Positions 40,846 to 52,640 are shown, counted from the stretch's first letter. The stretch: DNA of 64,000 nucleotides from Mactromeris polynyma (GCA_032209605.1 JASFXZ010000075.1:744001-808000); one strand, 5' to 3'. Notes: generated by a model from the sequence alone, not told the origin. A program made the numbers and translations.

Positions 40846-43800
40846 CTGAAAAATACGTCTTACATCATTTCCATGTGTAGTTTATAATTTACAAAAGTAA
40901 ATGTGTGCCATTTTATTGTTTGTTATATAGATACCAAACCAGTTTTCATACCCTGGATTCACATTGGGTAGTATTTCTATGGTATTTATTACTAATTAAG
41001 GTATTCTTCATTAAATGTATTATGCAACAGCATGCTATGGTTACACATGCATTTATGCAATATTAAAAACATTAATCTACTAAGATATTTTGAGGTGAAC
41101 AATCGTTTCCATGTAATATTCTTCATTTACAAGGAAAACCCATAGATCCTCGTTTACATTCTTACATTATCAAACCGAGTCAATTGTCTCTTGCATATGT
41201 ATTAATTTCTACCTTCAATGGATTGGAGGAACAACTCCCAACCATACACTGTCACATCCTCAAAGGCTCTGTCATTAGAGCCCACCTCACTATAGTTGAC
41301 ATTAAACAACCCAAGCATCAGGCCTCCAGAGATTTCCGGTGTGGTATAGCAGAAGATGGGCTTGAAAAGCTCTGGGTTTGACCTGACCAAATCCCAGGAC
41401 TTGTTGACATCATTCATCCCATCTATGAACTGGGCAATTTCCCCATAAATCCTGCAAATGTAATGTCATAAAACTATTGAAAATCGTAAAGTGATCAATT
41501 GTAAATATAAGCTGAAACTTAACTAGAACTCCACCATACGCTGACTAATATAGCCCTCTATCTGCCTCACACTCACACAATAGGAAGCCCCATAAATATG
41601 ACAATACTTGCTTGATGAAAACATCCTGCCTTCATGTACATCTACCCTACATACCTAGTTATGCTGGTATAGATTATTAAACACATATAGTTCTTAATGA
41701 GAAATACATAAAGTGCAATTTTTACGAACTATTTTATGAAACACCGACAGTAAGGCCTCCCGACGTTTAAGTCGAATTTTCGTTAAGACAAACTATTTTC
41801 TACGGTCCCAAAAAATTTGTCTTAACGAGAGTCGACTGTATTGGCAAAAATAAAATGTACCTATAATATAAGTAATGTTTTGTTATCATCTGAATAAGGG
41901 CGTCTTTATTTTCAACTGTAGTCCTGTAGATGCTGCTGATTAAACGTTAACGCACCAAACCATACCAACAAATTGACCAATTATCCATGTTTAATATGTT
42001 AATGTCTTTATTAAACTGTTAGATGCATTGGAGACTCTTGACATAAATTAGTGTATTTGTTCCAGTAAGGAATATTATTTCTAATCTTAACTCCACAATT
42101 AATATTCAGCAATGAGAGGACCTAATCAAATAGACATTTTTTTCCAATTGTACCATCTTATCCTACAAAGCTTACCTGGGTAAAAGATCATAATAATACT
42201 TCAGATATTGTGGAAAATAGAAATGTCTGAGTATCACTGATGTCTCCATTATTGATGCCCTTTATTTATAAGCCATGTTTCACAAACTCAATACTTTAGA
42301 TCCAGTTTAGTGTTTCCAGACAGAAGGATGTATCAATGGATGGAGGATAAACCCAAGTCCTCTCTGGTGTTTTCCATAAGGAGACTAACAAACAGAAACA
42401 TTTCATATTACCTGTTGTATAATCCCTGTGGTCTCTGTTGGCAGGAGTGACCCAACCTCACTTAAATTTGTGTCCATTCCCACCATGAGATCAAACAGCT
42501 GGCTACACAGAAAATGAAGCCCTGGGCCTTCTTGTGCCAAACATAAGCCTACCAATTGCCCAACAAGCCGGTATTGACCCTTGTCCACTAGGCCTAAGTT
42601 ATGGCAGAAATATGTGGCCCTTCAAAAAACTTAGATTCATGGAGGGATTTCACAACCAACCTATAAATAAGCAATACAAATTTAGCAAGCCAATAAAGTC
42701 ATAACTAGAACTCCCATAAATAATGTGCATTCAATGAAAATGGCATGGGAAATCTCACATTTTGAAATATGTCACAAAGTTATTAGCCTAGCATTGGCGA
42801 TGCCTCCTCTGCCAATTAATATACATGTGTATATATATATGCAAAGTTTCATCTCTGTTCTGCAAAGGCTTCTGGAGATATTTGAATTTTTGTAAAATTG
42901 CTGGGGTGAAGGCCCTTCTCTGCAATGAACATGTATGCCAAATTTTATAGTTGGTCCTCTATGCCCTCTTGAGATATTAGACTTTTTGTAAATTTGCAGT
43001 AATTTGGTTTGGTTTTATTGGGTTTCAACGCCCTATCAACAGCTTAGGTTATTTAAAGACGTTGTCGGTCTATACAGGATCTACCTTGGCTCTATATAGA
43101 AAGCGCATTTCTTGGTTCAGTGCAAGGGACTGACAGCTTTCCAACTTGAATCAGTGCTGGGAGGCGAATGACCTCAAAAAGAATCTGTGATCATATCACC
43201 ACAGTGACCGTAGCCAACTGATCCGAGGTTGTACAGGACCTTTGGACTGGTAATGTAGCGGGCTACTGACTGCGCTAGCCGGACAGACAAAAATTTGCAG
43301 TAAAGGGCAATAACTCTTTGACATACATTGCAGTTATTTGTCATGCAATTGTGATGCCCCCATCTGCCAATAGATGTGTAGAGTTTGTGTTGTTCCTCTA
43401 AACTTATTTAACTGCTTGTATTTCTAAACATGTATTTAATAGAGACATAAAACACTCCCTTGTAATTGAGCAGAAATTGTTTTTAAAGCATAATTTTATG
43501 TCAACATGACCTTTAACCATGTCACCCCAAATGACCACAGGTGTCATCGAGTGGTTATGACCAATATGCCTACCAAATTTAAGCGCTCTAGAACTTAGTG
43601 TTCAAACATTATTATTAAGAAACTGTGTTTCCATTAAAGGGCACTGTGACATTGACCTTTGACCTAGTGACCACAAATCAATAGGGGTAGACAATGACAA
43701 ACAAAAGACAACAGACAAACACTGACGACGATAGCTTGCAATGACATGCTCAGAAGAGCTAACAAACCTGAAAAATTCCCGACGTGGTCCCCCATGATCC

Positions 43801-45795
43801 TCGCCCAGCTCCCCACTGAATTTGACATATAATCTCGACTTAAAGTTCACATTCTTCCTGTCCAGACCTCTCAATGCACTCCCTAAGACATTGCTGCAAG
43901 GAATCAGCAGTTTAGTGACAGAACTGGATGATACCGCTTCCTGTTGGAAGGGTTGCAGGACGTCTTTGAGGGAACCCACTGGTTGTGTTCTGACAAAAAA
44001 GAAAAATACTTATGTTCGTTTTTTTTAATTTTCTTAACTGTTTTCTTCTATGAAATACTTAAATTAAGCTATAAAATAATATATTTTTCATATTCATATT
44101 TTTTTCAAAGTCCACAGTTTAGAGTTTCTCTTTTTTTACAATATTACTGATACAGAAATCAATTTTGGCACTACATGTAACACTGATAATCATTATGTCT
44201 GTAATATTTTATTGCAATACTTTTAAAAGAATAGTTGATGTCATGAACTCCATAATTATGTTACCACAATGTTATGCCATTTCAAACAAACCATTTAGCC
44301 ACCGACATACCCCATCAACCCACATTTAGGGGTGTAACACAACACAACCATATCCCCCATGCAGGAGTGGACAGTGAATTCCAGGCTCAAATCTTGTGAC
44401 CCTGACATGGAGCAGAGGTGGCTATGTGACCCAAGTTACAGCAAAATCCTTCGAGGCGGCTTAGGAGATATTGAGTGGACACGAAAGGTTACAGACAGAC
44501 GAGGATCATTCATATATCACCCTTCCGCTGTCATGTTAGACATTTTGGCAAAAAAATCTGAAAATTATCTACTTAATTACATCAAACTTGTAGAGAACCA
44601 ATAGACATCCCATCATACCTAATGTTTGAGCTCTAATCATTGTGGTTTGTTTTGAGAAGACTTAAATGTTTAGAACACTTCATACACATATATCCTACAT
44701 ATACTATTCATTGCAAAAAAAAACATCTCAAGTATCATGAAGGAGAATAGACATGATTTTTTCTCTTTAAACAACAATAGTACATATCATGACATCACTG
44801 TTACAAATACACTCTCTTTTTTGAAACATTATTTGTATCCAACTAAATTATAGTCTTAAACATGCAAATGTTAAATCTACATGTATATAGTTAGGGTGCA
44901 TGCAGCTAGTACTAACATTATCATCAATTTATGCTATTTGTGTTATGGATAAATGTTTTTCTTCTTTAGACCATTCATTTTGTTTAGGTTGAATAAATAG
45001 TCCAGTTGCTGTTACTTGTCTTTTCTTTAAATTGTAAAACAAACATGGAGTCACTGCAGTTTACATACTTTGTGACTATAAAATACCAAAGATGTGCACA
45101 ACTGGGTTACATGCGGACTCTATGAATTGGGTAGCATTGACAATGCTGACAATGGGCAACCATTTAAAGGTACCTGAGCGATCACTTCCTGTCCAGTGAG
45201 CTAAGGACCATCACACAGTATAGTAACAAACAGTGCACTGTGATGATTGTAAATGTTCACAATACTCACATTTGATTAGCATCTGTAATACTGGCTTCAA
45301 TGGCCTCCTGTAGTTCCTCGTCCTCACTGTCTACAATTTCTACTGGCATACTGACAATGAAAAAATGAGGAACTTACTGTACCAACTTAAGTTGAGCTAT
45401 TTGCTTCAAAGCCCCAAAATACATTTTGGAACACAGCTAGTTACATAACCAACTGTAGCCTGTTACCTTATGCATGAATAATAATGACAAAAACACAGCT
45501 TACAGTTTATTATGTAAAGAACAGAAGTTAAGTAAAGTTTAAATATTTTCCGGGTTGAAATTAGTGCCAAAGTATTTGTCAATATAAAGCATTCATTTTC
45601 TATAACCCTAGTTATTCAGTGTATGTAAATTTAATATCATTATCTTCCATGTTAGACAGTTTTTGTTGCTATGACCAGGATCCTGATGGTAAAATATACA
45701 CATATCATCAAGCTAAAAGTAAATATTACTCACTGAACACTACCAATGCTTGATGAAGTTGATGGTACTGCTATTCTGTCAACTGGAAACCTCAT
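40604..45795 (-). CDS. UIM + HECT E3 ubiquitin ligase gene (G2E3-like), 5' end not found
   Basis: Six minus-strand exons with matching splice phases: 45734-45795, 45270-45350, 43768-43989, 42412-42660, 41213-41451, 40604-40845. Together they encode about 360 residues. Order: a Ser/Thr-rich linker; a ubiquitin-interacting motif (EELQEAIEASI, key Ala and Ser present); then a full-length HECT domain. HECT landmarks are GEDHGGPRREFFR, KFFEGP, LVGLCLAQEGPGLHFL, and a C-lobe ending with the catalytic cysteine in SSTCALQLWLP. HECT ligases form a thioester with ubiquitin on that cysteine and pass it to a substrate; the UIM would bind ubiquitin or a ubiquitinated partner. The first exon begins in phase 0 right at an acceptor, so more 5' exons are likely. 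Exon 42412-42660 has a reading-frame problem described separately. It may be a host gene, a recent pseudogene, or a gene with consensus errors. No recognised substrate. Confidence 0.75.
41213..41451 (-). CDS. HECT exon 5
   Basis: The acceptor cattacatttgcag precedes GATTTATGG and the donor GAAG|gtagaa follows. It encodes IYGEIAQFIDGMNDVNKSWD and continues through ELFKPIFCYT to YGWELFLQSIEG, fitting the N-lobe to C-lobe connection of HECT. It needs two bases from the preceding exon, which fits the exon length of 42412-42660 but not the frame in which most of that exon reads. Confidence 0.7.
41749..41841. mobile_element. Short MITE-like fragment with gttaagac ends
   Basis: The right half contains tttgtcttaacgagagtcgactg, resembling the inverted ends of mariner/pogo-type elements. 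The left half has cgacgtttaagtcgaattttcgttaagac. It is about 93 bp, non-coding, in a HECT intron. No TA duplication can be confirmed. Confidence 0.35.
42412..42660 (-). pseudogene. HECT exon 4 with two compensating frame breaks
   Basis: The exon starts in frame after acceptor cttatttatag as LVVKSLHESKFFEGPHISA, which joins exon 3 perfectly. It then meets TAG within a few codons. The HECT reading continues one frame over as GLVDKGQYRLVGQLVGLC and on to TNLSEVGSLLPTETTG. The total length (249 nt) is in phase with exon 5 only if the frame shifts back before the donor. So there is one apparent 1-nt loss near 42600-42615 and one compensating change nearer 42412-42460. An alternative acceptor inside exon 5 (gcccag|TTC) would avoid the second break, but it is weak. 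Confidence 0.6.
43003..43290 (-). repeat. tRNA-derived SINE in HECT intron
   Basis: On the minus strand it starts with a tRNA-like head (gtccggctagcgcagtcagtag, A-box-like). It runs through a body shared in style with the fragment at 27735-27899 and ends ataacctaagctgttgatag...gaaacccaataaaaccaaacc. It sits in the intron between HECT exons 3 and 4, in the same orientation as the gene. Confidence 0.55.
43653..43665. promoter_or_regulatory. DR1-type nuclear-receptor motif in a dispersed repeat
   Basis: TGACCTTTGACCT reads AGGTCA-A-AGGTCA on the other strand, a perfect direct repeat with 1-bp spacing as bound by RXR/HNF4-type receptors. It lies in a gaccttgacctt-type dispersed repeat and is kept in the inverted copy (63873-63885). 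Function is inference only. Confidence 0.3.
43768..43989 (-). CDS. HECT exon 3: start of HECT domain
   Basis: Intact 222-nt exon between cttttttgtcag and CAG|gtttgtt. It encodes TQPVGSLKDVLQPFQQE and the HECT entry RKNVNFKSRLYVKFSGELGE, then DHGGPRREFFR. A broken inverted copy of this exon lies at 63549-63771. Confidence 0.8.
45270..45350 (-). CDS. UIM exon of the HECT ligase gene
   Basis: 81-nt exon, acceptor cattgtcag, donor AAAT|gtgagt. It encodes MPVEIVDSEDEELQEAIEAS and ITDANQ. The acidic patch followed by LQEAIEASI is a standard ubiquitin-interacting motif. Phases (2 bases in, 2 bases out) fit both neighbours. The copy at 62190-62270 differs at one residue (ITD against IMD). Confidence 0.75.
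45734..45795 (-). CDS. Exon upstream of the UIM exon
   Basis: 62-nt exon, acceptor ctttctctgcag, donor TTCA|gtgagtaa. It encodes MRFPVDRIAVPSTSSSIGSV and leaves two bases that complete a codon with the UIM exon. Its first codon is ATG immediately after the acceptor. It may be an internal exon or the first coding exon after a non-coding leader. Confidence 0.6.
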
Positions 45796-45997
45796 CTGCA
45801 GAGAAAGTAAAGCAACTTTTTTCTAGATAATTAGTTTAACATTTGGGACATAATAATGATTTGTTTAGTTGAGGCAATTCATTATAACTACAAGCAAGTA
45901 TATATGAAGATTACTTGCATTGACTGAAATGTTAGAGAATAACAAAGTACTTTATTTTTAACATTAATGCATGCATGACAAAAGATTTTGTGATGGA

Positions 45998-47335
45998 CTG
46001 ACGGACAGACAGGTGCTTATCTATATGCCCCCCTTTCAGAGTGAGGGTATAAAAATCTGACCTATCGACACAAAAGTAATGCTATATTGAGGGTAATTAC
46101 AAACAAACATTTTACTTTATTTTAAGCCTCATCTGTAAACATCTTCACCAACACAAACTAGAGCTATCACTGAATGTGATTAATACCCCCACAATACCGC
46201 TTTGTCAGACATATTTTTGATAAATTCAAAGATGGCCGCCAGTCAAGACAATGAAATTATCTATCACTATCTATCACTACAGGACCACAATCAGAATATG
46301 CCGACAATATACACAACTAGGCTTGGTAGAAATAATTCATGGAAAACCATGTTATGTGACATGACGGAACAAGTGGTGATTCCCATATAGCCCCCATTGC
46401 ATATTTTGAAGTGGGGTTATAATAAGAATTGTGTACATTTTAATATTTCGGAGGTGATATGAATACCACAGTATGGGAGTCAGGTCAAAATCAATAAAAT
46501 AGAAAAAATGAACAGTAATATATAGCACTTTGTCACAAAGAAATATAATGATACATTCGACTAGAGTATGAACTAGTAACACCAATATATTTGATTTTAA
46601 CTCCCAAGATCTGAACATTTTGCATTCAAATTCGAACAAATATAGCAACAAAGCGTATTAAATTGATACAATTTATATTCGCAATCAAGACATTTTGTTC
46701 CATTGTCCTTGACTGCAGTTTCACAGATTTAATCAAATAATCAAACTACCTGGATATAACATTATATTATGCCTTATTTCAATGGATTTTAAAAGAAATC
46801 CCGTTATTTTCACTGAAAGGCGAGTCTTCAACAACAAAAACAAACCATTTGCTAGTATCTGAATGTAATAAACCAAAAATGCTGCCAACAGAACAGTAAG
46901 AACTAATCAACAGTTCCTGTGAAATAAAAAACTGAACTTGTATAGAATTGCTCACAAAAAGCTGGGCAAAATGGAACTAAATCAATGCAAAATATATCAA
47001 ACAATATGCTAGAAATAACTGTTATTTTCACAGAAAGTTAAGTCGTTTACAACTAAAAACAAACCATTTGCTAGTAAGTGAAAGTAAGAGAAACTATTTT
47101 TAGTAACAGTGACCTTGACCTTGGCCCCACCAGCCCCAATATCGAACTTGACCTGTATCTTCTGATGTTACACCTGTGTACCAAAAATTTTTCAAATCTG
47201 TCTAGCCTTTCATGAGTTATCGTCCGGAAACCATGAAAACCGACAGACCGACCGACCGACAGACAGACCGACCGACAGACCGACCGACCGACAAGCTCAC
47301 TCCTATATACCCCCTCAAACTTCGTTTGTGGGGGT
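45998..47335. repeat. Cluster of dispersed 'ggggtataaa' repeats with (gaccgacc)n
   Basis: Fragments ending in gtttgtgggggtataaa (near 47325), tgaagtggggttataa (46410) and cagagtgagggtataaaaa (46040), plus a gaccgaccgacagac simple repeat (47240-47295). The segment gttattttcac.gaaag...aaacaaaccatttgctagta occurs twice (about 46800-46855 and 47020-47075). These look like overlapping non-autonomous dispersed repeats; no coding exon. Confidence 0.5.
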
Positions 47336-48838
47336 ATAAAAATCATATGAAGAAAGTTATTCAATGAAAGTTGGAGTACCAGTGTTGGTATAAAACTGCG
47401 ATGAATTCCATCACCTTGTTCCTGCAAACAATAGGCCTTAAAAATATGAAAATGATGCTGAGAAAACATGTTAAATATATTTGAGGGTATACTAGGTTAA
47501 AACATTATTTCGTTTTTTTCGGTATTTGTTCACATTCCAGTTTGTTACATTTCAATTGCACACATTTATTTAAGAAAGAGAAAAGACAGGACAACGGTTA
47601 ATCTCTTGTGAAACTATCAAAAAATCATGTCTTCCAATGGGACATGGACAGACAGGCTAGTAGTAAACCTCTTTCCAGTTTTGTAAGTCAGGGGAACATC
47701 AATATGTCTTCGCATTTATTATGAAGGCAGGAATCAGACATTTATCATATACAATGTTTATAAAAGGTTATGTGTGCCGGGAAAAGTATTTATATTATAT
47801 ATAAAATTAAAAAGCAACATGAATTTGCCTTTTACTGCATTTTAATTGCCAATGTGTTTCTGTATCTTCAGGGCAATTCAAATAACAATATATACACACA
47901 CAATTAAAGGTGCTGAACTCCAGATGAAGCACACATTTTTGTATCCTGCAATTTCTCAAAATATGCGTAGACTTATCAATATATACGTAAATTGAAACCG
48001 TAGGTGATAAATATTTGAATAATATAATGCAAATAAGCTGATAAATCGTCTTTGCGATATCGCGCAATCGGGGTTTTCCAGTTTAAAATACTGAGGAATT
48101 TCCACCCAGCATACACCTGGCGAGTCACATGATTGATCTGCAAACATAAACATACATGATGGCGTCATCATCTACTAACATCGAGCAGGTAACGTTCAGT
48201 GTTTATTTATTTTCATTGCATGCGAGTAAACAATAAGTGACTTAGCTGCTTATAGTTTAAAACAATATTTTCAATGACTGTGTGTTGAGTTTTCGTCAAA
48301 GCGCTTGTTTTTGATTATTATTAGAACACTTACTATCTTACTATTGCATATGCAAGAGCATGAAGAGGGGTCTTCTCAAATGAGTTTGTGCATGTCATTG
48401 AACTTTCGCTCTGCATACTATTTGCTTTGTATGCAGTTATTATGATGCATATTTCATTGTTATTTGATCATAATAATTCTTACCTAACCAGATGTTATTG
48501 TTATTGTTTTAATTTAACTTTTAATATTAATTTCTAAAATAGCTGTTCAAAAGCTGACATATGTCAAATTAAATAATGAGCATTTAGTTCATGCTTATAA
48601 TTCCCATATGTTAAGATTTTATCAATTTCATATAAAGCCATATGTTTTGGCATGTGACAAACTTTCTTTGTGATATTATCACTTATTGTTTAGTAATCAA
48701 GGTTTGAAACCTTAACATAATTATTTTTGATTGTTTAAATTATTAAGAGTAGACAGTCCCTTCCTAAGGCAAGACTTACTCAACATGTCAAAGTATCTTG
48801 ACTAGTATATAAGTCTTGGAAATATTTAGTATAAAAAA

Positions 48839-49130
48839 GCGGATCAGTGGTCCAGTGGTAAAACGCTGGACTTGTAATCCAGGGATCGCTGGTTCGATTC
48901 CCCGCTCCATCACTGACCGTACTAACAGTCTTTCGGACGAGACTTTAAAAACCTAGGTCCCGTGTATGATGCTTTACATCGAGCACGTAAAAGAACCAGG
49001 GGTGCTTCTGGAACTGGGGCATCTTCTGTATCATGCACTATCCTCCAAATCTAATATGACTAACATTCTTCCGGAGGCGTCGCCCATGTGGGAAACCGGT
49101 GGCGACGATAAATAAAAGCATATACAAGAC
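48839..49130 (+). mobile_element. Full-length tRNA-derived SINE with 12-bp target duplication
   Basis: The head is tRNA-like: A-box region cagtggtccagtggtaaaac, anticodon arm ctggacttgtaatccag (loop would read TGT), and T arm ctggttcgattccccgc. The body contains ctttcggacgagactttaaa and gcacgtaaaagaacc, a core shared by many molluscan SINEs. The identical flanks tagtataaaaaa (48827-48838 and 49131-49142) are the target-site duplication. It lies in the intron of the P2X7-domain gene. The head is not scored as a tRNA gene because it is part of the SINE. Confidence 0.85.
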
Positions 49131-49175
49131 TAGTATAAAAAAAACTTAAGGAATAATAAGAAATTTGAATTTAGA

Positions 49176-49375
49176 ATTTGTACTTTGTGTACAAATAATA
49201 ATAATATCACTTTGTGTGAATTTACTTTGTGTTAAAATATCTAAAAGAATACATTTGTACTTTGTGTACATAATTAACTTTGTGAATAAGTATTTACTAT
49301 CTTTGTGAACAAATCAATATAAATTGTTATTGGACGAAAATAAAACGTCTCAAATTACTTAGAACTTTGTGTTCA
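49176..49375. repeat. Loose repeats of actttgtg
   Basis: The word actttgtg or a close variant recurs at least seven times within 200 bp, twice as the palindrome-like gtactttgtgtac (about 49179 and 49258). Spacing is irregular. It directly follows the SINE. Confidence 0.5.
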
Positions 49376-50739
49376 TTTAAACGTTAACAACAGCAGTGGT
49401 AGCTTTTAGACATCGGCATCATCCAGGGAGCGGCTTATACAGTTACAAAACCACCACGGACGTCCAAAGACAAAAACAACAACGTTTCACTGCTTCATAA
49501 TACTGCTGTAGACCCGACATGTTATATGACAGTGTTGTGATTCAATGTTGATTAAGTAGGTTTGACAGGGATAATGCAATAAACTGGTCCAAAATGAAAA
49601 AAAAACACTTGTTGCGTAACTTCGTTTCCTTCGTGATCACATCCTACGTTTGAACAGCAGATAATTTTCGACTTGTTTTGAAATAAATAATAGAAGTAAA
49701 AATCAGCCTTTTCAGATGTTAAATCCTCAATAAAAGCATGTGGTTAATATTGAAAGTTATTCCATAGCGATCAAACAATCCCATGTAAAGAAATTTTCAC
49801 AGAGAAGGATTTCATCATCACAATTTATAAACAAGTTGGTAATTTTCCACTTCAATTCCACGCCAATTAAATAGTTTAAAAGACTGCTGTGAAAACAATA
49901 CGTCATCATGACATTTTTTGTGTACACAAGTCTATTTTCTGAAAATTTCACCAGCACAAAATCAATATTAAAGTAAGTCAAATCTAGGTACTTATTGTCT
50001 GTGTTGCAATTCTTGTGACAACAATTAAATTTTCAATTATCATCATAATCAGTAGTTGTTCACTTACTATGAGCAGAATAATAGCATTTGAATTTGTGAC
50101 AAAGGCTGCAATTGGGGGCATCTGTGTCCTATGGACACATTTCTAGTTTCTTCTTAATCCTACCAAGTAACTGGGGAGACATATTTTTTGGTGTCAAAAA
50201 CATCCTTCTAGTTAATTTATTGGTTATTGCTTGGTGATATATCAATATTTTTTAAACCAATTGGTTAAATTGATTTTTACCAGCAAGTTTTCAAAATGGA
50301 GAATACATTTCAAGGACTGATTTTGAATATGGTATTGTATTCGAAAATGTCAGAGCACATTGTTCTTTTCCAAAGATGATATACATGTAATGTTATTGTC
50401 TACTTTTCTTTCTAGGAAATGAACTTGGTGATAACAGACCCGCTGACCTTGCATTTGCAGCAGACGTTTCGGACTGATGTGTTTGCGCACCAGGCAGAAA
50501 CGGTCGAGGACACTAACAGGGCATTCCGTCACGCAGCATATCGCCAATACGTCCTCTGGGTGTTTGGCCGTCTCCAGAGAGATTACAGATGACCTGTGCC
50601 TGCATGTTGTGTGAACATTATTAGGAATAAGTTTCCGAGCCCAACAGGGCATTACACCAGTTTCATGCCGTCTAGGCGTAGACTGGTGACTTGTATATTT
50701 GAAGTGTATATAAGATGTAAATTTGTACTGTCTGTGCAA

Positions 50740-52370
50740 ATATTTTCCATCTGTCGTTTTCCTGTTTATTTGTATATGTAAATATCACATTAAACTAGTT
50801 AGTAGTTTATTTGCTGTGTTATTTTGATGTCACATTACTTTTTAACTCACATGGTCTTGTGCTTAGGACAAGCTGAGATGATCACTACCTGCTTGTTACA
50901 ATTTTCATGTAACATATCTTAACTACAGTTAAATGTTGATGGATCTTTTTCAATTTTCATAAGTTTGTAATGTTTGTGCTCAGCTGTACATATGGGTTGC
51001 TTGGTTAAACAACTTCATGTGAACAGCATTACTGATTCTTATGTAGTCTCACAAGGCTGATGCTTAGATGACCTTTCACCATTATTATTTAAAATTGTTT
51101 CACCTCTGCAAAACATGTAACAGTTCGCATTTGGCCTGCTGCATCATTAACCTAAGCTGTTTTTATATTTCTCTGACTTAACCATTTGAAAGCTTCAAAT
51201 GTGTTGCATGCAAAAAACATGTACAGTAATTTTTCTAGCAGAAAGCAAAAAAATGTATAGTAATTCATATTGCGGAATACTAATAAAACAACTGGTTAAA
51301 CTCCACTACTTTCAGTGGAATTATTCAAATTTCAACACAACAGCAATCCCTGTGTCAACCATACGAATCAGACAACCATTAATGACAATGTCAAAATTTC
51401 TGTTCATAATACATGTATGTGATAAAAATAACGAAAAGCATTTAATCATTAAATATACTGTATTACACAGTGTATTACACAGTGAAACATATCCTTTGAC
51501 AATCAAACACACATTCAAATACAAGTCTTATTTAATGTAAAGAAACTGCATTAAAGGATAAACATTTCAATAAATAATGCAGGATAACCTTACCCTGTGA
51601 TAAAATGGTCCAATTTGGGCCATAAACATGTGACCGAGGTTTACAGAACATAGTCTGAACTTTGTAAAACATTATGCCCCCTCATGGATTTTTGTCAGAG
51701 CTATATTTTGTACAATTGCATAATCAAGTTCAAAGTATGCTGCACAAATATACATGCTAGAATGTTTTGTGGTAAAAATGGTAAGAAAGGGTTTCATGGA
51801 TGCATAGTTTGATTAGTGCCATACTGGAAACAGTAACAACAGGTTGTTTGTTAACTGTAGGTAATGAAAGAGCTCATCTAATGTATGCGATGAACTGACC
51901 TTACATTTATATACATGTAGTCATGTACCATAGAAGTCTACAATTTTGTCTTATTGAACATTCACATTAATGGGAGTCATTTTAATTACAATTGACCAAT
52001 GACCTCAACCTTTCTGACCCGAAATTCATTAGGGTTCCTCTGCTGCCAAAGATGAATGTGTGGATGATAGGTCAAGGGTTGCTCAAGTTATTCATCGGAA
52101 ACAAAAAGGTTACCGACCGACATGTACAAACCGATATATCCTCTCTTCTTAGAATGGGCCATAATAAACATATTTAAAGAAAAGCTATCACCGAAGATGA
52201 TGAATACCTCAAGATACTGACTTGACAAAGTACCTGAAAGCATGTCAATGATAGTCTTGACATAGTTGAAGCATCGAAAATTAGCAACGGGTCATAATTC
52301 AGAGAAAATTCATCCAAATGTGATGTGCCCATGATAGTGTCGTAGGCTTGGTTCTAGTAGGTTACCTGAA
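50740..52370. other. Intergenic, nothing supported
   Basis: AT-rich sequence; the 113-codon open frame at 51199-51540 is biased to AT-rich codons and has no recognised motif or splice context. A dispersed-repeat scrap (tgacctcaacctttctgacc) lies at 52000. Confidence 0.45.
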
Positions 52371-52379
52371 GTTTCACTT

Positions 52380-52640
52380 AAATCTGACCAAGGGTAGCCA
52401 AGAAATAGTGTGGACAAAAAACATCACGAAAAATATCAAAGGGCCATAACTCAGTGAAAATTTATCTGAGCACAACATGAAGAAGATATGCACAACTAGA
52501 CTTGGGACTATTATAGCTTGTGAAGCTCCATTGAAAATCTGACATATGGAAACCCAGAAATAGTGCAGACAAATTTCGTCCGCAGACAGATGGATGCGAC
52601 TCCAATATAGCACCCATATACTTCGTATCTGGGGGTATAA
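52380..52640. repeat. Dispersed 'ggccataactc...gggggtataac' repeat
   Basis: Contains aaagggccataactcagtgaaaa, agcttgtgaagctcc and tatctgggggtataac, a pattern shared with 40045-40412 and with the fragments at 46-47 kb. Non-coding, probably a non-autonomous dispersed element. Confidence 0.55.

Larger units (their letters stand above)
43541..45697. repeat. Left arm of inverted duplication
   Basis: This interval, with the UIM exon, HECT exon 3 and their introns, is present again in reverse orientation at 61839-64000. Sampled stretches differ by a few percent, by substitutions and small indels. The arms are about 16 kb apart. The right copy runs past the window end, so the true length is unknown. 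Confidence 0.93.
48156..50592 (+). pseudogene. P2X7 C-terminal (ballast)-domain gene, cut by in-frame TGA
   Basis: Exon 1 (48156-48188) encodes MMASSSTNIEQ and ends CAG|gtaacg in phase 0. Exon 2 starts at 50416 after tttctttctag, also phase 0, and reads through TDVFAHQAETVEDTNRAFRH and AAYRQYVLWVFGRLQRDYR to TGA at 50590-50592. The same frame goes on with PVPACCVNIIRNKFPSPTGH and YTSFMP (to about 50670). HAAYRQYVLW, PACCV and GHYTSF are hallmarks of the cysteine-bearing P2X7 intracellular domain, which occurs in invertebrates in proteins without the channel part. The TGA falls where the family usually has a basic or small residue, and could come from one CGA to TGA change. Predicted product 69 residues, half a domain. 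A recent pseudogene, a truncated allele or a sequencing error are all possible. No channel segments (transmembrane or ATP-binding) are present. Confidence 0.7.

Noticed and set aside
44359..44604. 81-codon frame kept in both inverted arms (also 62935-63180)
   Set aside because: It lies in a HECT intron on the opposite strand and has no splice context. Three residue changes between two copies of a recent duplication say nothing about selection. It contains dispersed-repeat words (ctgtgacccaag).
47071..47469. 132-codon minus-strand frame as an upstream HECT exon
   Set aside because: Most of it is the gaccgacc simple repeat and a dispersed repeat. A possible acceptor at about 47434 has no convincing donor and no motif.
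48839..48912. A tRNA-Thr(TGT) gene
   Set aside because: The tRNA-like segment is the head of a SINE with a full body and a target duplication; the acceptor stem is degenerate.
51199..51540. 113-codon plus-strand frame
   Set aside because: AT-driven codon content, no motif, no splice or promoter context, and an overlapping frame on the other strand.
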